Source: an uncultured Lachnospiraceae bacterium
Lineage (GTDB): Bacteria > Bacillota > Clostridia > Lachnospirales > Lachnospiraceae
Reading direction: 5' to 3'
DNA: 16,291 nt
Assembly: GCA_910586005.1 (NCBI GenBank)
Contig: CAJUHG010000014.1
Location: 1 to 16,291, forward strand
Position 1 is the stretch's first letter. Each line of letters begins with the position of its first letter. This document shows positions 8,320 through 16,176 of this stretch, piece after piece. A model generated the notes under the pieces. It searched no databases, was not told the DNA's origin, and saw nothing but the letters and a program-made list of their open reading frames with translations. A program made the translations under genes and the position numbers.

Positions 8320-8472
8320 TTTACTAAAAATGTTTATTGTAAATAGAATTTAGTTAAAATTCATAAAAATAAGATTGATTATCGTATTATAAGATATGTT
8401 TTTGGCGTTATTCTTAGATATATTTGCTAAAAAATAAAATTTTAGTAAAATATAGTTGAAAATTTTACTAAA
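8320..8472. promoter_or_regulatory. Three TTTAGTAAA-type putative operator sites
   Basis: TTTACTAAA occurs at 8320-8328, TTTAGTAAA at 8441-8449 and TTTACTAAA at 8464-8472. The last two extend to TTTTAGTAAAAT and ATTTTACTAAAA, exact reverse complements with centres 23 bp apart. They flank the -35 box, and the second fills the spacer. This arrangement suits a repressor controlling the glycosidase gene. The regulator is not in the window. AT-rich sequence makes chance copies possible. Confidence 0.5.
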
Positions 8473-8483
8473 AAGATTATAAT
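8456..8483 (+). promoter_or_regulatory. Sigma-A-type promoter of the GH43 gene
   Basis: TTGAAA (8456-8461) and a perfect TATAAT (8478-8483) are separated by 16 bp, and the -10 box ends 68 bp before the ATG at 8552. The transcript would begin near 8490 and carry ATGGTAT/ATACCAT (8508-8514 with 8521-8527) as a short 5' hairpin. Confidence 0.78.
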
Positions 8484-8539
8484 AATATAGGAAAAACAAA
8501 TATATATATGGTATATATAAATACCATTCTATCAAGTAT

Positions 8540-8544
8540 GGAGG
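8540..8544 (+). promoter_or_regulatory. Ribosome binding site of the GH43 gene
   Basis: GGAGG lies 7 nt before the ATG at 8552, showing that the initiation region of this broken gene is still intact. Confidence 0.75.
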
Positions 8545-8551
8545 ATTTATT

Positions 8552-8890
8552 ATGGAAAAAGAAAAAAAGAGAAAATTGCGAAAATTTTCATCTAGAATGC
8601 TTGCAGGAGTTCTAAGTGCAACCATGTTAGTTCCAGCGACACCTTTATGGGCAGCTCCGCAAGCAAACTTCACAACAGCTTCCATAACAAAAGAAGCTAG
8701 TACAGATTCTGAAGTGACAATTAATACTTGTGATCCAGTTTATACAGTTAGTGGTGTAAATCCAATTTTACCTAACACAGTGAAAGTAACTACGACCTCA
8801 GGAGAAGAGGAAAGAGAAGTTACTTGGAATTTAGAAGAAGCAAATTTTTCTAAAATTGGTAAAGTTACCAGGTTATACTTGGGGGTGTGA
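8552..8890 (+). CDS. N-terminal fragment of the broken GH43 gene
   Basis: This is the only piece with its own promoter and ribosome site. It encodes 112 residues: a lysine/arginine-rich start, a hydrophobic signal peptide ending PLWA, and most of a BIG_4-like domain (VTWNLEEANFSKIGKVT). Translation leaves the true frame at the GGGGG run and stops at TGA 8888-8890. Alone it would be a secreted fragment without catalytic function. Confidence 0.6.
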   Translation: MEKEKKRKLRKFSSRMLAGVLSATMLVPATPLWAAPQANFTTASITKEASTDSEVTINTCDPVYTVSGVNPILPNTVKVTTTSGEEEREVTWNLEEANFSKIGKVTRLYLGV

Positions 8891-10397
8891 TGAAGATACA
8901 GAAAATTCTATTGTAGTAAAGAAAGCTTCTAATGCAACTGATATTGGAGATAGTTTTATTTATATGTCTACAGATGCAGTTTATGATAAGGAAAAAAGTA
9001 TACTTGGATATACTTTTGATGTTCCAACATTAGATAATATGGAAGGAATTGAGCCAAATACTTATGAGGTAACAGTTGCTTTTAAGCAGGATTGGGGAAA
9101 TAAAAATGTAAATATTCTTTTGGAAGGCAGAACAGTTGCCACAGATGTATCCTTTGGGAAAAATGAATGGGTATCCAAAACCTTTACTACTCAAGTAACA
9201 GATGGAAAATTAAACGTACAAGTGAAAAATCCAAGAAGAAAAAGTCAGGATGATGACCCCATACTGAATTATATTAAGGTTCGTGCAGTAAAACATACAG
9301 AGCCAGAAATTATTACATATGATTCTATCAGTGGTGTGGCAGGCGCACCTTTGTATGACACAGATGGAAAATTGATTCAAGCACATGGTGGACAAATTCA
9401 GAAACTTACAATAGATGGAGTGGAAAAATGGTACTGGATTGGAGAAGATAAAACATATGATTATCGTCCTTGTGGTGGGATTCATATGTATAGTTCCACA
9501 GATTTATACAATTGGACAGATGAAGGCGTTGTATTAAAAACAATGGAATCTATGGAAGAATTTACAGAGGATGATTATTTTAAAAATTTGTATGGGAACC
9601 TTACACAAGAAGAAAAAGAGGCAGTTTTTATAGACTTAGATAGAAATAATTGTGTAATGGAACGTCCCAAAATGCTTTACAATGAAAAAACAAAGAAATA
9701 TGTCATCTGGTTCCATGCAGATGGACGTACTCCAAATAGTGATTCTGATTATGGAAAAGCGAAGGCTGGAATCGCTGTTAGTGATAGTCCAGCAGGACCC
9801 TTTCAATTGTTAGGTAGTTATAAATTAAATTACCATAATGACCCAGATGGAGATTATAGTTATGATGGATGGGAAGGAAGAGGTTCTGTCCGTGATATGA
9901 ATCTATTTAAAGATGAAGATGGAACAGCCTATGTAATTTATTCTTCAGAAGGAAATCTTACCACTTATATCTCCAAATTAAATGAAGATTATACAGGACT
10001 TGCAGTGGACAGAGATGAAGCCGAAGAAGGCGTTGACTTTGTAAGAGCTTTTGAAAAATGGTCTAGAGAAGCTCCAGCAATGTTTAAGTATAAAGATAAA
10101 TATTATATTATCAATTCAGGGTGTACTGGGTGGAGTCCTAACCCAGCCAAATATGCAGTAGCAGATAGTCCAATGGGACCTTGGACTGATATGGGAGATC
10201 CTTGTACAGATTCTGGAAAAGACACAACTTATGATACACAAAGTACCTGTGTAATTCCAGTAGACCCCGAAAATGGACTTTATGTTTATATGGGAGATAG
10301 ATGGAATGCAGGAGATTTGCGCAATTCCAGATATGTCTGGCTTCCAGTAGAATTTCAGGAAGAGAATAAAATTGCAATTAGAAGGTATGAAAATTGA
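8856..10397 (+). CDS. Catalytic GH43 fragment, lacking start and C-terminus
   Basis: The frame opens at a weak TTG at 8856, but real homology begins near 8886 (CDEDTENSIV). It carries a CBM-like sandwich and then the complete five-bladed GH43 domain, with AHGGQI, MERPKMLYN, DMNLFKDEDGTAY, REAPAMFK, SGCTGW, TQSTCV and DRW...YVWLPVEF. It ends at the TGA that replaces the expected Trp. It has no signal peptide and no ribosome site of its own, so separate expression is unlikely. Confidence 0.65.
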   Translation: MVKLPGYTWGCDEDTENSIVVKKASNATDIGDSFIYMSTDAVYDKEKSILGYTFDVPTLDNMEGIEPNTYEVTVAFKQDWGNKNVNILLEGRTVATDVSFGKNEWVSKTFTTQVTDGKLNVQVKNPRRKSQDDDPILNYIKVRAVKHTEPEIITYDSISGVAGAPLYDTDGKLIQAHGGQIQKLTIDGVEKWYWIGEDKTYDYRPCGGIHMYSSTDLYNWTDEGVVLKTMESMEEFTEDDYFKNLYGNLTQEEKEAVFIDLDRNNCVMERPKMLYNEKTKKYVIWFHADGRTPNSDSDYGKAKAGIAVSDSPAGPFQLLGSYKLNYHNDPDGDYSYDGWEGRGSVRDMNLFKDEDGTAYVIYSSEGNLTTYISKLNEDYTGLAVDRDEAEEGVDFVRAFEKWSREAPAMFKYKDKYYIINSGCTGWSPNPAKYAVADSPMGPWTDMGDPCTDSGKDTTYDTQSTCVIPVDPENGLYVYMGDRWNAGDLRNSRYVWLPVEFQEENKIAIRRYEN

Positions 10398-11438
10398 AAA
10401 TTAGAAGATTTTATACTTCCAGTACGAGTAGATAAAACAGAATTAAACAAGGCAATTAAAGCAGCAGAAGCTTTAAAAGAAAAAGATTATACCAAAGAGA
10501 GCTGGAAAAACTTTCAGACAGCTTTAAATGCAGCAAAGGAAATAGCAGCAAAGGAAGCAGCCACACAGGAAAGTGTAAATACAGCACTGAAAAACTTAAA
10601 TGCTGCAAAAACAGCTTTAAAGAAAGTAGAAGTTCCAGTACCAACTATTAAGGTAAAGAAAATAACAATCAGTGGAACAGTAAAGAAACTTGCAAAGGGA
10701 AAAACTGCCAAATTAACTGCGAAAGTTAGCCCTACAAATGCAACAAATAAGACTTTACAATGGACTTCTTCTAATCCTAAGATAGCAAAAGTAAATTCTA
10801 AGGGTGTGGTAACAGGACTAAAAAAAGGAACCGTAACCATTACTGCTGCTGCAAAAGATGGTTCAAGAAAAAAAGGAAGTTATAAGATTACAATTGTAGA
10901 TCATGTTGTAAAGAAAATCTCTTTAAAGAGTGATACAAAAGGAATTGCAGCAGGCAAGAAAGTAACAGTAAAGGCAACAATACAGACCAGTGGAAAAACG
11001 GCAAATAAGACTTTAAGCTGGAGTAGCTCCAATACAAAATATGCAACTGTAACTTCTAAAGGTGTAGTAACTACCAAGAAAGCTGGAGCTGGTAAAACAG
11101 TTACCATTACAGCAAAAGCTACCGATGGAAGTGGCAAATCAGCAAAGATTAAAATTAAGATTGTAAAACATGTGGTTCAAAAAATTAAATTAAAGTGTAG
11201 TAAGAAAACAATTGTGGCTGGAAAAAAAGCAACGATAAAAGCAACTGTAAAAACCAGTGGAAAGACAGCAAATAAGACCTTAAGTTGGAGTAGCTCCAAT
11301 AAAAAGTATGCAACTGTAACTTCCAAAGGTGTAGTAACTACCAAGAAAGCTGGAAAAGGAAAAACAGTGACTATTACAGCAAAAGCAACTGATGGAAGTG
11401 GCAAAAAGGCAACGATAAAATTAAAAATAAAAAAATAA
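10398..11438 (+). pseudogene. C-terminal FIVAR and BIG2 part of the broken GH43 gene
   Basis: It continues in the same frame as the catalytic part after the TGA, without any further stop for 346 codons. It encodes KLEDF, a FIVAR-like three-helix domain (10431-10632, alanine/lysine rich) and three BIG2-like repeats. The last 210 codons could be read from a GTG/ATG-type start near 10806, but that point lies inside a BIG2 domain and has no ribosome site, so this is not a separate gene. Confidence 0.8.
10902..11435 (+). repeat. Two tandem 267-bp BIG2 repeats
   Basis: Units at 10902-11168 and 11169-11435 each encode 89 residues with SGKTANKTLSWSSSN and YATVTSKGVVTTKKAG. They are highly similar at DNA level, with scattered substitutions. 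A more diverged BIG2 copy precedes them from about 10650. Confidence 0.85.
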
Positions 11439-11460
11439 TTTGGTAGTTTATATTACTAGA

Positions 11461-11560
11461 TTTAAAGAGGCTGTGATATTAAGTTAATAACATACAAGAT
11501 ATGGTATTTTGAATTTTCAAGTCTTGTATTAGGTTTTCTTAATATCATAGCCTCTTTAAA
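11461..11560. terminator. 100-bp long hairpin between convergent genes
   Basis: The 23-nt arms at 11461-11483 and 11538-11560 (TTTAAAGAGGCTGTG... and ...CATAGCCTCTTTAAA) pair with one wobble. Inside, ATACAAGA pairs with TCTTGTAT, and TTGAA with TTCAA at the tip. It lies between the convergent GH43 pseudogene and pncB, so a shared bidirectional terminator is likely. No clean T-run follows either arm, and a small non-autonomous inverted-repeat element is the alternative. Confidence 0.6.
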
Positions 11561-11640
11561 AATTTTATTTAATCATTAGTTTATTTAAGTTATTATTTTT
11601 TCTATTCTAAATCTTGAATATTTGAAAAAGTTATCAATTA

Positions 11641-13092
11641 CTATCTAGTAGAATATTCATTCAAAATGTTACGTTTCATATCAAATAGTTCATCTGATAA
11701 ATCAACATATACTTCATGAGGATTCACAAAACGTTTTGTTTCATTCCAAAGCGTTTCTTTTTCTTGGTCACAGTATTTTTGAATTTCCATAACTTTAGGA
11801 GAATGATAAACACAAGTTCCTTTTTGGAATACTTGTATCAATAGTTCCCGCATAGTATAAGTGCCGCCTTTTAAAGTGGTTTTTTTCCAAGTTTCTAAGG
11901 GATCAAACAGTCTAAGATCTTTTTTTGGATCAAAAGTTTCACCAACAAGACAAATATAATCTGCTTTGATTTTGCCAGAATCCTTTTCATAAATGCGATA
12001 AATAGTTTTATTTCCAGGATTTGTTACTTTTTCTGTATTTTCAGAAAGCTTGATTTTGGGAAGAAAGGTACCTGTTTCATCTTGAATTGCTGCTAATTTA
12101 TATACACCGCCAAACGCAGGACAATCTTTGGAAGTTATCAGGTTTGTTCCTACCCCCCAAGAGGTAATTTTTGCACCTTGCGCTTTTAGATTTTCAATTA
12201 GGTATTCATCTAAATCATTGGAAGCAGAAATCACTGCGTCAGGAAATCCTGCCGCATCTAACATTCTTCGGACAATTTTAGAAAGATAGGCAAGGTCTCC
12301 ACTGTCCATGCGGATCCCATAGAAAGTAAGAGGAATACCAGCATCTCTCATTTCTGTAAATACTCGTATGGCATTTGGAATACCAGATTTTAAAGTGTCA
12401 TAAGTATCTACCAAAAGGATGCAAGCAGAAGGATAAAGTTCAGCATATGTTTTGAAAGCTGTGTATTCATCTGGAAAACTCATAATCCAACTATGCGCAT
12501 GAGTACCTTTTACAGGTACATCAAATATTTGTCCACAAAGGACATTAGAAGTGCCACAACAGCCGCCAATAATAGCAGCTCTTGCACCATAAATACCAGC
12601 ATCTGGTCCTTGTGCACGGCGTAAGCCAAATTCCATAACCCCATCTCCATCAGCAGCATAACAAACTCTTGCAGCTTTTGTGGCAATTAGACTTTGGTGA
12701 TTTAAAATATTTAAAATAGCAGTTTCTATTAACTGTGCTTCCATAATAGGAGCAATTACTTTCACCAAAGGTTCTCGGGGAAAAATAACAGTGCCTTCTG
12801 GAATAGCATAAATATCTCCAGAAAATCGGAAAGTGCTAAGATATTCTAAAAAGTCTTCCTCAAATATTTCCAATTCTCTTAAATAGGAAATATCTTCTTT
12901 GGAAAAATGTAAATTTTCTATATAATCAATAATTTGTTCTAGACCAGCACAAATGGCATAACCACCATTAGAAGGATTTGTTCTGTAAAAGGCATCAAAT
13001 ACAACTGTTTCATGATTTCCACTTTTAAAATAACCTTGCATCATCGTAAGTTCATAGAGATCTGTTAATAATGTTAAATTTAAAGTATTCAT
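11641..13092 (-). CDS. pncB: Nicotinate phosphoribosyltransferase
   Basis: It makes nicotinate mononucleotide from nicotinate and PRPP with ATP, the first step of NAD salvage (Preiss-Handler route), in the cytoplasm. The 483-residue product begins with the typical LLTDLYELTMMQGYF. It contains EFGLRRAQGPDA (from residue 154), GTHAHSWIMSF with the phosphorylatable histidine region at residues 198-200, and DSGDLAYLS in the phosphate-binding part. Length and motifs agree with full-length bacterial enzymes. On the minus strand AAAAGGAGT precedes the ATG by about 6 nt. It stands alone, converging on the GH43 pseudogene and divergent from the lipoprotein gene across 292 bp. No NAD-related riboswitch or familiar operator was recognised upstream. 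Confidence 0.96.
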   Translation of the reverse strand: MNTLNLTLLTDLYELTMMQGYFKSGNHETVVFDAFYRTNPSNGGYAICAGLEQIIDYIENLHFSKEDISYLRELEIFEEDFLEYLSTFRFSGDIYAIPEGTVIFPREPLVKVIAPIMEAQLIETAILNILNHQSLIATKAARVCYAADGDGVMEFGLRRAQGPDAGIYGARAAIIGGCCGTSNVLCGQIFDVPVKGTHAHSWIMSFPDEYTAFKTYAELYPSACILLVDTYDTLKSGIPNAIRVFTEMRDAGIPLTFYGIRMDSGDLAYLSKIVRRMLDAAGFPDAVISASNDLDEYLIENLKAQGAKITSWGVGTNLITSKDCPAFGGVYKLAAIQDETGTFLPKIKLSENTEKVTNPGNKTIYRIYEKDSGKIKADYICLVGETFDPKKDLRLFDPLETWKKTTLKGGTYTMRELLIQVFQKGTCVYHSPKVMEIQKYCDQEKETLWNETKRFVNPHEVYVDLSDELFDMKRNILNEYSTR

Positions 13093-13200
13093 AAGCTACT
13101 CCTTTTCTGTGTATCCTGATTGTTTTATATCAGTAGTTTTGATTTGTGTCTTGTAACGAGAGGGATAGAATTATTCTTAAATCAAAGTATAACATATTTT

Positions 13201-13263
13201 TTTGAAAGAATGTGATTTATTTGTGTTTTGTAGCCTGTAAGTCTTTCCATTTGAAAGAAAGTG
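13201..13263. repeat. Direct repeats in the divergent pncB/lipoprotein promoter region
   Basis: TTTGAAAGAATGTG (13201-13214) and TTTGAAAGAAAGTG (13250-13263) are 14-bp near-identical copies 49 bp apart. The second is also half of a TCTTTC/GAAAGA hairpin (13242-13258). They may be regulator sites. No promoter in this region could be called with confidence. Confidence 0.35.
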
Positions 13264-13384
13264 TGCTATTCTTAATAATTATTGTGAAAAGTTTTTTATT
13301 TTATAGGAAATTCTTACAGATTTCTTATTAAAAAGTAAAAAGACTTTATGATTCAATACTCAAAAAAGAGAGGTAAAAAGATTT

Positions 13385-14653
13385 ATGAAGAAAAAAATAG
13401 TAGTATTATTGGCGGCAGTATGTGTAGTTACTTTATTAGGTGGCTGTGGAACAGAAAAAAATAATAACACACAAAAGAGCAATACAGAGACAGAAAATAA
13501 AAATACAAATTCAAATTCAGAAGAAAAATCGGGTAATACAACAGAAATAACATATAATGTGGATGATTATGTGGAATTAGGAGAATATAAAGGCTTAGAG
13601 ATTACACTTGGCTCCTATGATGTTACAGAGGAAGATGTGAAAAATCAGATAAATAGTATAGTGTTGTCTTATCCAGCTTATGAAGATACAGATAAAAAAG
13701 AAGTAGAAAATGGAGATTTTGTTAATATTGACTATGAAGGACTAAAAGATGGTGTAGCTTTTGATGGAGGAACTGCAAACGGTGCAATTCTTGAAATTGG
13801 TTCTGGAACTTTTATAGATGGATTTGAGGATGGATTGATTGGAAAAAAAGTGGGAGAAGAAATAAAACTTGATTTAACATTTCCAGAAAATTATCAGAAT
13901 GAAGAATTAGCAGGTCAGGCAGTAGTATTTAATGTAACAGTGAATAAGATTGTAAATAAGAAAGATATGAATTATGATACCTTAACAGATAAATATGTTA
14001 CAGATAATTTTTCAAATCAAGGCTATAAAAATGTAACAGAGTTCAAAGAAGGCGTTAAGGAACAGTTAGAAACAAGTAATAAAGCTACAAAAGAATCTGA
14101 CACACAGAAAGCAATTAATCAGAAATTAGCAGAAACATGTAAAGTAAATGGATTTCCAGAAGGATTATTGAAGCAAAATATAGATCAATATATGGAAGAT
14201 TTCCAAGCTCAATTAAAATCTGCCTATGGAATAGAATTAGCAGAATATTTACAAAGTGTCAATAGTACAGAAGAAGATTTTAATGCACAGGTAGAACAAT
14301 ATGTAACAGAAAGTTTGGAAAATCAATTGATACTAGAAGCAATTGCAAAAAAAGAAAAGATTGAGATAGATGAAAAAGAGTTTGATGAGTATGTGAAAGG
14401 TGTTGTTGCAGAATATAATTATGAAAGTGAGGAAGCTTTTATAAAACAATTTGGAGAAGATTATGTAAGAAGTGTTTATATCAGTGAAAACACAATGAAA
14501 ATGTTAGAAGAATCAGCTAAAATTACTTATGAAGAAAAATCTACAGAAACTTCTGGTGAAGAGACAAAAGAACCAGAAACTTCAGAAGAAAATGGACAAG
14601 AGGAGGATTCTTCAAAAGAAGGAGAACAAGAGAAGGAAACTTCAGAAGAATAG
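13385..14653 (+). CDS. Lipoprotein with FKBP prolyl isomerase and trigger-factor-like domains
   Basis: This 422-residue protein starts with a lipoprotein signal peptide ending in the lipobox Leu-Gly-Gly-Cys (Cys21), followed by an Asn/Thr/Glu-rich linker to about residue 55. An FKBP-type peptidyl-prolyl isomerase domain lies at about 108-193 (GDFVNIDYEG, AFDGGT, GSGTFIDGFEDGLIGKKVGE). The trigger-factor C-terminal chaperone domain follows to about 385. The N-terminal ribosome-docking domain of cytoplasmic trigger factor is absent, its place taken by the signal peptide. The tail from about 385 is strongly acidic (Glu/Ser/Thr rich). The likely role is a membrane-anchored foldase for exported proteins on the outer face; this is inferred from the domains. 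GAGAGG about 11 nt upstream is a weak ribosome site. The stop is 100 bp before asnS with no terminator between. Confidence 0.9.
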   Translation: MKKKIVVLLAAVCVVTLLGGCGTEKNNNTQKSNTETENKNTNSNSEEKSGNTTEITYNVDDYVELGEYKGLEITLGSYDVTEEDVKNQINSIVLSYPAYEDTDKKEVENGDFVNIDYEGLKDGVAFDGGTANGAILEIGSGTFIDGFEDGLIGKKVGEEIKLDLTFPENYQNEELAGQAVVFNVTVNKIVNKKDMNYDTLTDKYVTDNFSNQGYKNVTEFKEGVKEQLETSNKATKESDTQKAINQKLAETCKVNGFPEGLLKQNIDQYMEDFQAQLKSAYGIELAEYLQSVNSTEEDFNAQVEQYVTESLENQLILEAIAKKEKIEIDEKEFDEYVKGVVAEYNYESEEAFIKQFGEDYVRSVYISENTMKMLEESAKITYEEKSTETSGEETKEPETSEENGQEEDSSKEGEQEKETSEE

Positions 14654-14676
14654 AAAAAAATAAGTGGATATCATAT

Positions 14677-14745
14677 AAGGAAGGAGAGGTTACTCGGTAG
14701 ACCTACAAAAACAGCTATAAAAGGTATGTAGTTATTTTGAGTAAC
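14677..14745 (+). promoter_or_regulatory. asnS leader: distant Shine-Dalgarno plus bridging hairpin
   Basis: A very strong AAGGAAGGAGAGG (14677-14689) lies more than 60 nt before the asnS ATG, where only a weak AAAGAG is found. Between them GTTACTC (14689-14695) pairs with GAGTAAC (14739-14745), with CTACA/TGTAG inside. Folding would leave about 10 nt between the Shine-Dalgarno core and the ATG. No T-box sequence is present. Confidence 0.5.
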
Positions 14746-14753
14746 AAAGAGCT

Positions 14754-16145
14754 ATGGAATTAATTAATATTAGAGATTTGTATCGCAAAAAAGAAGAGTT
14801 TTTAGAAAAAGAAATTATCATTGGTGGATGGGTAAGAAGTATTCGCAGTTCTAAGAATTTTGGATTTATTGTAGTAAATGATGGTACTTTTTTTGAGCCA
14901 TTACAGGTGGTATATCATGATGGACTTTCTAATTTTGCAGAAGTAGAAAAATTAAATGTAGGAGCAGCTATTATTGTAGAAGGAAAACTGGTTCCTACTC
15001 CTCAAGCAAAACAACCTTTTGAAATTCAAGCAGATAAGATTTTGATTGAAGGAGTATCTACTCCAGACTATCCCTTGCAAAAGAAACGTCACAGTTTTGA
15101 ATATTTGAGAACTATTTCTCACTTGCGTCCAAGGACAAACACTTTTGAAGCAGTATTTCGGGTACGTTCTTTGATTGCTTATGCCATCCATAAATTTTTT
15201 CAAGAGCGAGATTTTGTATATGTGCACACACCATTGATTACTGGAAGTGATTGCGAGGGCGCTGGAGAAATGTTTCAAGTAACAACTCTAGATTTAAATA
15301 ATGTTCCAAAAAAGGAAGATGGAAGTGTAGATTTTACTCAAGATTTTTTTAATAAGCCCACAAATTTAACGGTAAGTGGTCAGTTAAATGGAGAAACTTA
15401 TGCTATGGCATTTAAAAACATTTACACGTTTGGACCAACTTTCCGAGCAGAAAATTCAAATACTACCAGACATGCAGCGGAATTTTGGATGATTGAGCCT
15501 GAAATTGCTTTTGCAGATTTAGAGGATGATATGATTTTAGCTGAAAGTATGTTAAAATATATTATCAATTATGTGTTGGAACAAGCTCCAGAAGAAATGC
15601 AATTCTTTCATAATTTTGTGGACAAGGGTCTGCTAGAACGATTGAATCATGTAGTGAATTCTGATTTTGCTCATGTTACTTATACAGAAGCAGTAGAAAT
15701 TTTAGAAAAAAATAATGATAATTTTGAATATAAAATATCTTGGGGTGGAGATTTACAGACAGAACATGAGCGTTATTTGACCGAAGAAGTATTTAAGCGC
15801 CCAGTGTTTGTAACAGATTATCCCAAAGAGATTAAAGCTTTTTATATGAAGCAAAATCCAGATGGAAAAACAGTTGCAGCAGTTGACTGCTTAGTTCCAG
15901 GAATTGGAGAAATTATTGGTGGAAGTCAAAGAGAAGATAATTATGATAAGTTATGTCAGCGAATGGATGAATTGGGATTGAATAAAGAAGATTATGGATT
16001 TTATTTGGATTTAAGAAAATATGGTTCTGCAAGACATGCAGGCTTTGGACTTGGTTTTGAGCGTTGTGTTATGTATTTGACAGGTATGACCAACATTCGT
16101 GATGTAGTACCTTTTCCAAGAACAGTAAATAACTGTGAATTATAG
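14754..16145 (+). CDS. asnS: Asparaginyl-tRNA synthetase
   Basis: This class IIb synthetase charges tRNA-Asn with asparagine in the cytoplasm. The 463-residue length is normal. The N-terminal OB-fold anticodon-binding domain covers about residues 1-105 (GGWVRSIRSSKNFGFIVVND). The catalytic domain has FRVRSLIAYAIHKFFQE (motif 1), FGPTFRAENSNTTRHAAEFW (motif 2) and HAGFGLGFERCVMYLTGM (motif 3) near the C-terminus. NTTRHAAEFWMIEPE distinguishes it from aspartyl-tRNA synthetases. The start is fixed by an in-frame TAA at 14742-14744 and by the expected MELINIRDLY N-terminus. It probably shares a transcript with the upstream lipoprotein gene. Its ribosome binding site is unusual (see the leader entry). 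Confidence 0.97.
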   Translation: MELINIRDLYRKKEEFLEKEIIIGGWVRSIRSSKNFGFIVVNDGTFFEPLQVVYHDGLSNFAEVEKLNVGAAIIVEGKLVPTPQAKQPFEIQADKILIEGVSTPDYPLQKKRHSFEYLRTISHLRPRTNTFEAVFRVRSLIAYAIHKFFQERDFVYVHTPLITGSDCEGAGEMFQVTTLDLNNVPKKEDGSVDFTQDFFNKPTNLTVSGQLNGETYAMAFKNIYTFGPTFRAENSNTTRHAAEFWMIEPEIAFADLEDDMILAESMLKYIINYVLEQAPEEMQFFHNFVDKGLLERLNHVVNSDFAHVTYTEAVEILEKNNDNFEYKISWGGDLQTEHERYLTEEVFKRPVFVTDYPKEIKAFYMKQNPDGKTVAAVDCLVPGIGEIIGGSQREDNYDKLCQRMDELGLNKEDYGFYLDLRKYGSARHAGFGLGFERCVMYLTGMTNIRDVVPFPRTVNNCEL

Positions 16146-16176
16146 TAATATATTATATAAAAGTATGTTAGAATAA

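Larger units (their letters stand above)
8552..11438 (+). pseudogene. Broken gene for a secreted GH43 glycosidase (exo-beta-1,3-galactanase-like)
   Basis: This was originally one reading frame of about 961 residues. In order it encoded a signal peptide (cleavage near PLWA), a BIG_4-like domain, a CBM-like beta-sandwich, the GH43 propeller, a FIVAR domain and three lysine-rich BIG2 repeats. Two lesions break it. Within the first domain the frame must skip one base, best explained by one extra G in the run at 8881-8885: removing it joins RLYLG to CDEDTE. At 10395-10397 a TGA interrupts RRYEN-stop-KLEDF, where GH43 relatives have Trp, a one-base TGG-to-TGA change. Promoter, ribosome site and the rest of the frame are intact. 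In restored numbering, Glu370 (ERPK), Glu506 (REAPA) and Gln563 (QST) match the exo-beta-1,3-galactanase catalytic set, which uses Gln instead of an Asp base. A related GH43 subfamily is possible. Confidence 0.82.

Noticed and set aside
8881..8890. Phase-variable G-run or programmed frameshift
   Set aside because: Five G is short for slipped-strand switching, no slippery heptamer with downstream structure was found, and a second lesion further on would still block the protein.
10395..10397. TGA read as Trp or as programmed readthrough
   Set aside because: The ppa gene uses TGA as a true stop at 2573-2575, the context shows no recoding signal, and the same gene also has a frameshift, so decay or error is simpler.
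10806..11438. Independent 210-residue BIG2 protein
   Set aside because: It starts inside a BIG2 domain, has no ribosome site or signal peptide, and is in frame with the GH43 fragment.
8552..11438. GH43 gene as part of a mobile element
   Set aside because: No transposase, integrase, target-site duplication or attachment site was seen around it, and base composition resembles the neighbours.
13093..13384. Promoters for pncB (TATACT, minus strand, 13186-13191) and the lipoprotein (TTGAAA at 13251, TAATAA at 13273)
   Set aside because: No matching -35 box for the first and a poor -10 for the second; neither stands out from AT-rich background.
14654..14753. T-box riboswitch controlling asnS
   Set aside because: No AGGGTGG-type T-box sequence and no antiterminator/terminator pair; the stretch is only 100 bp.
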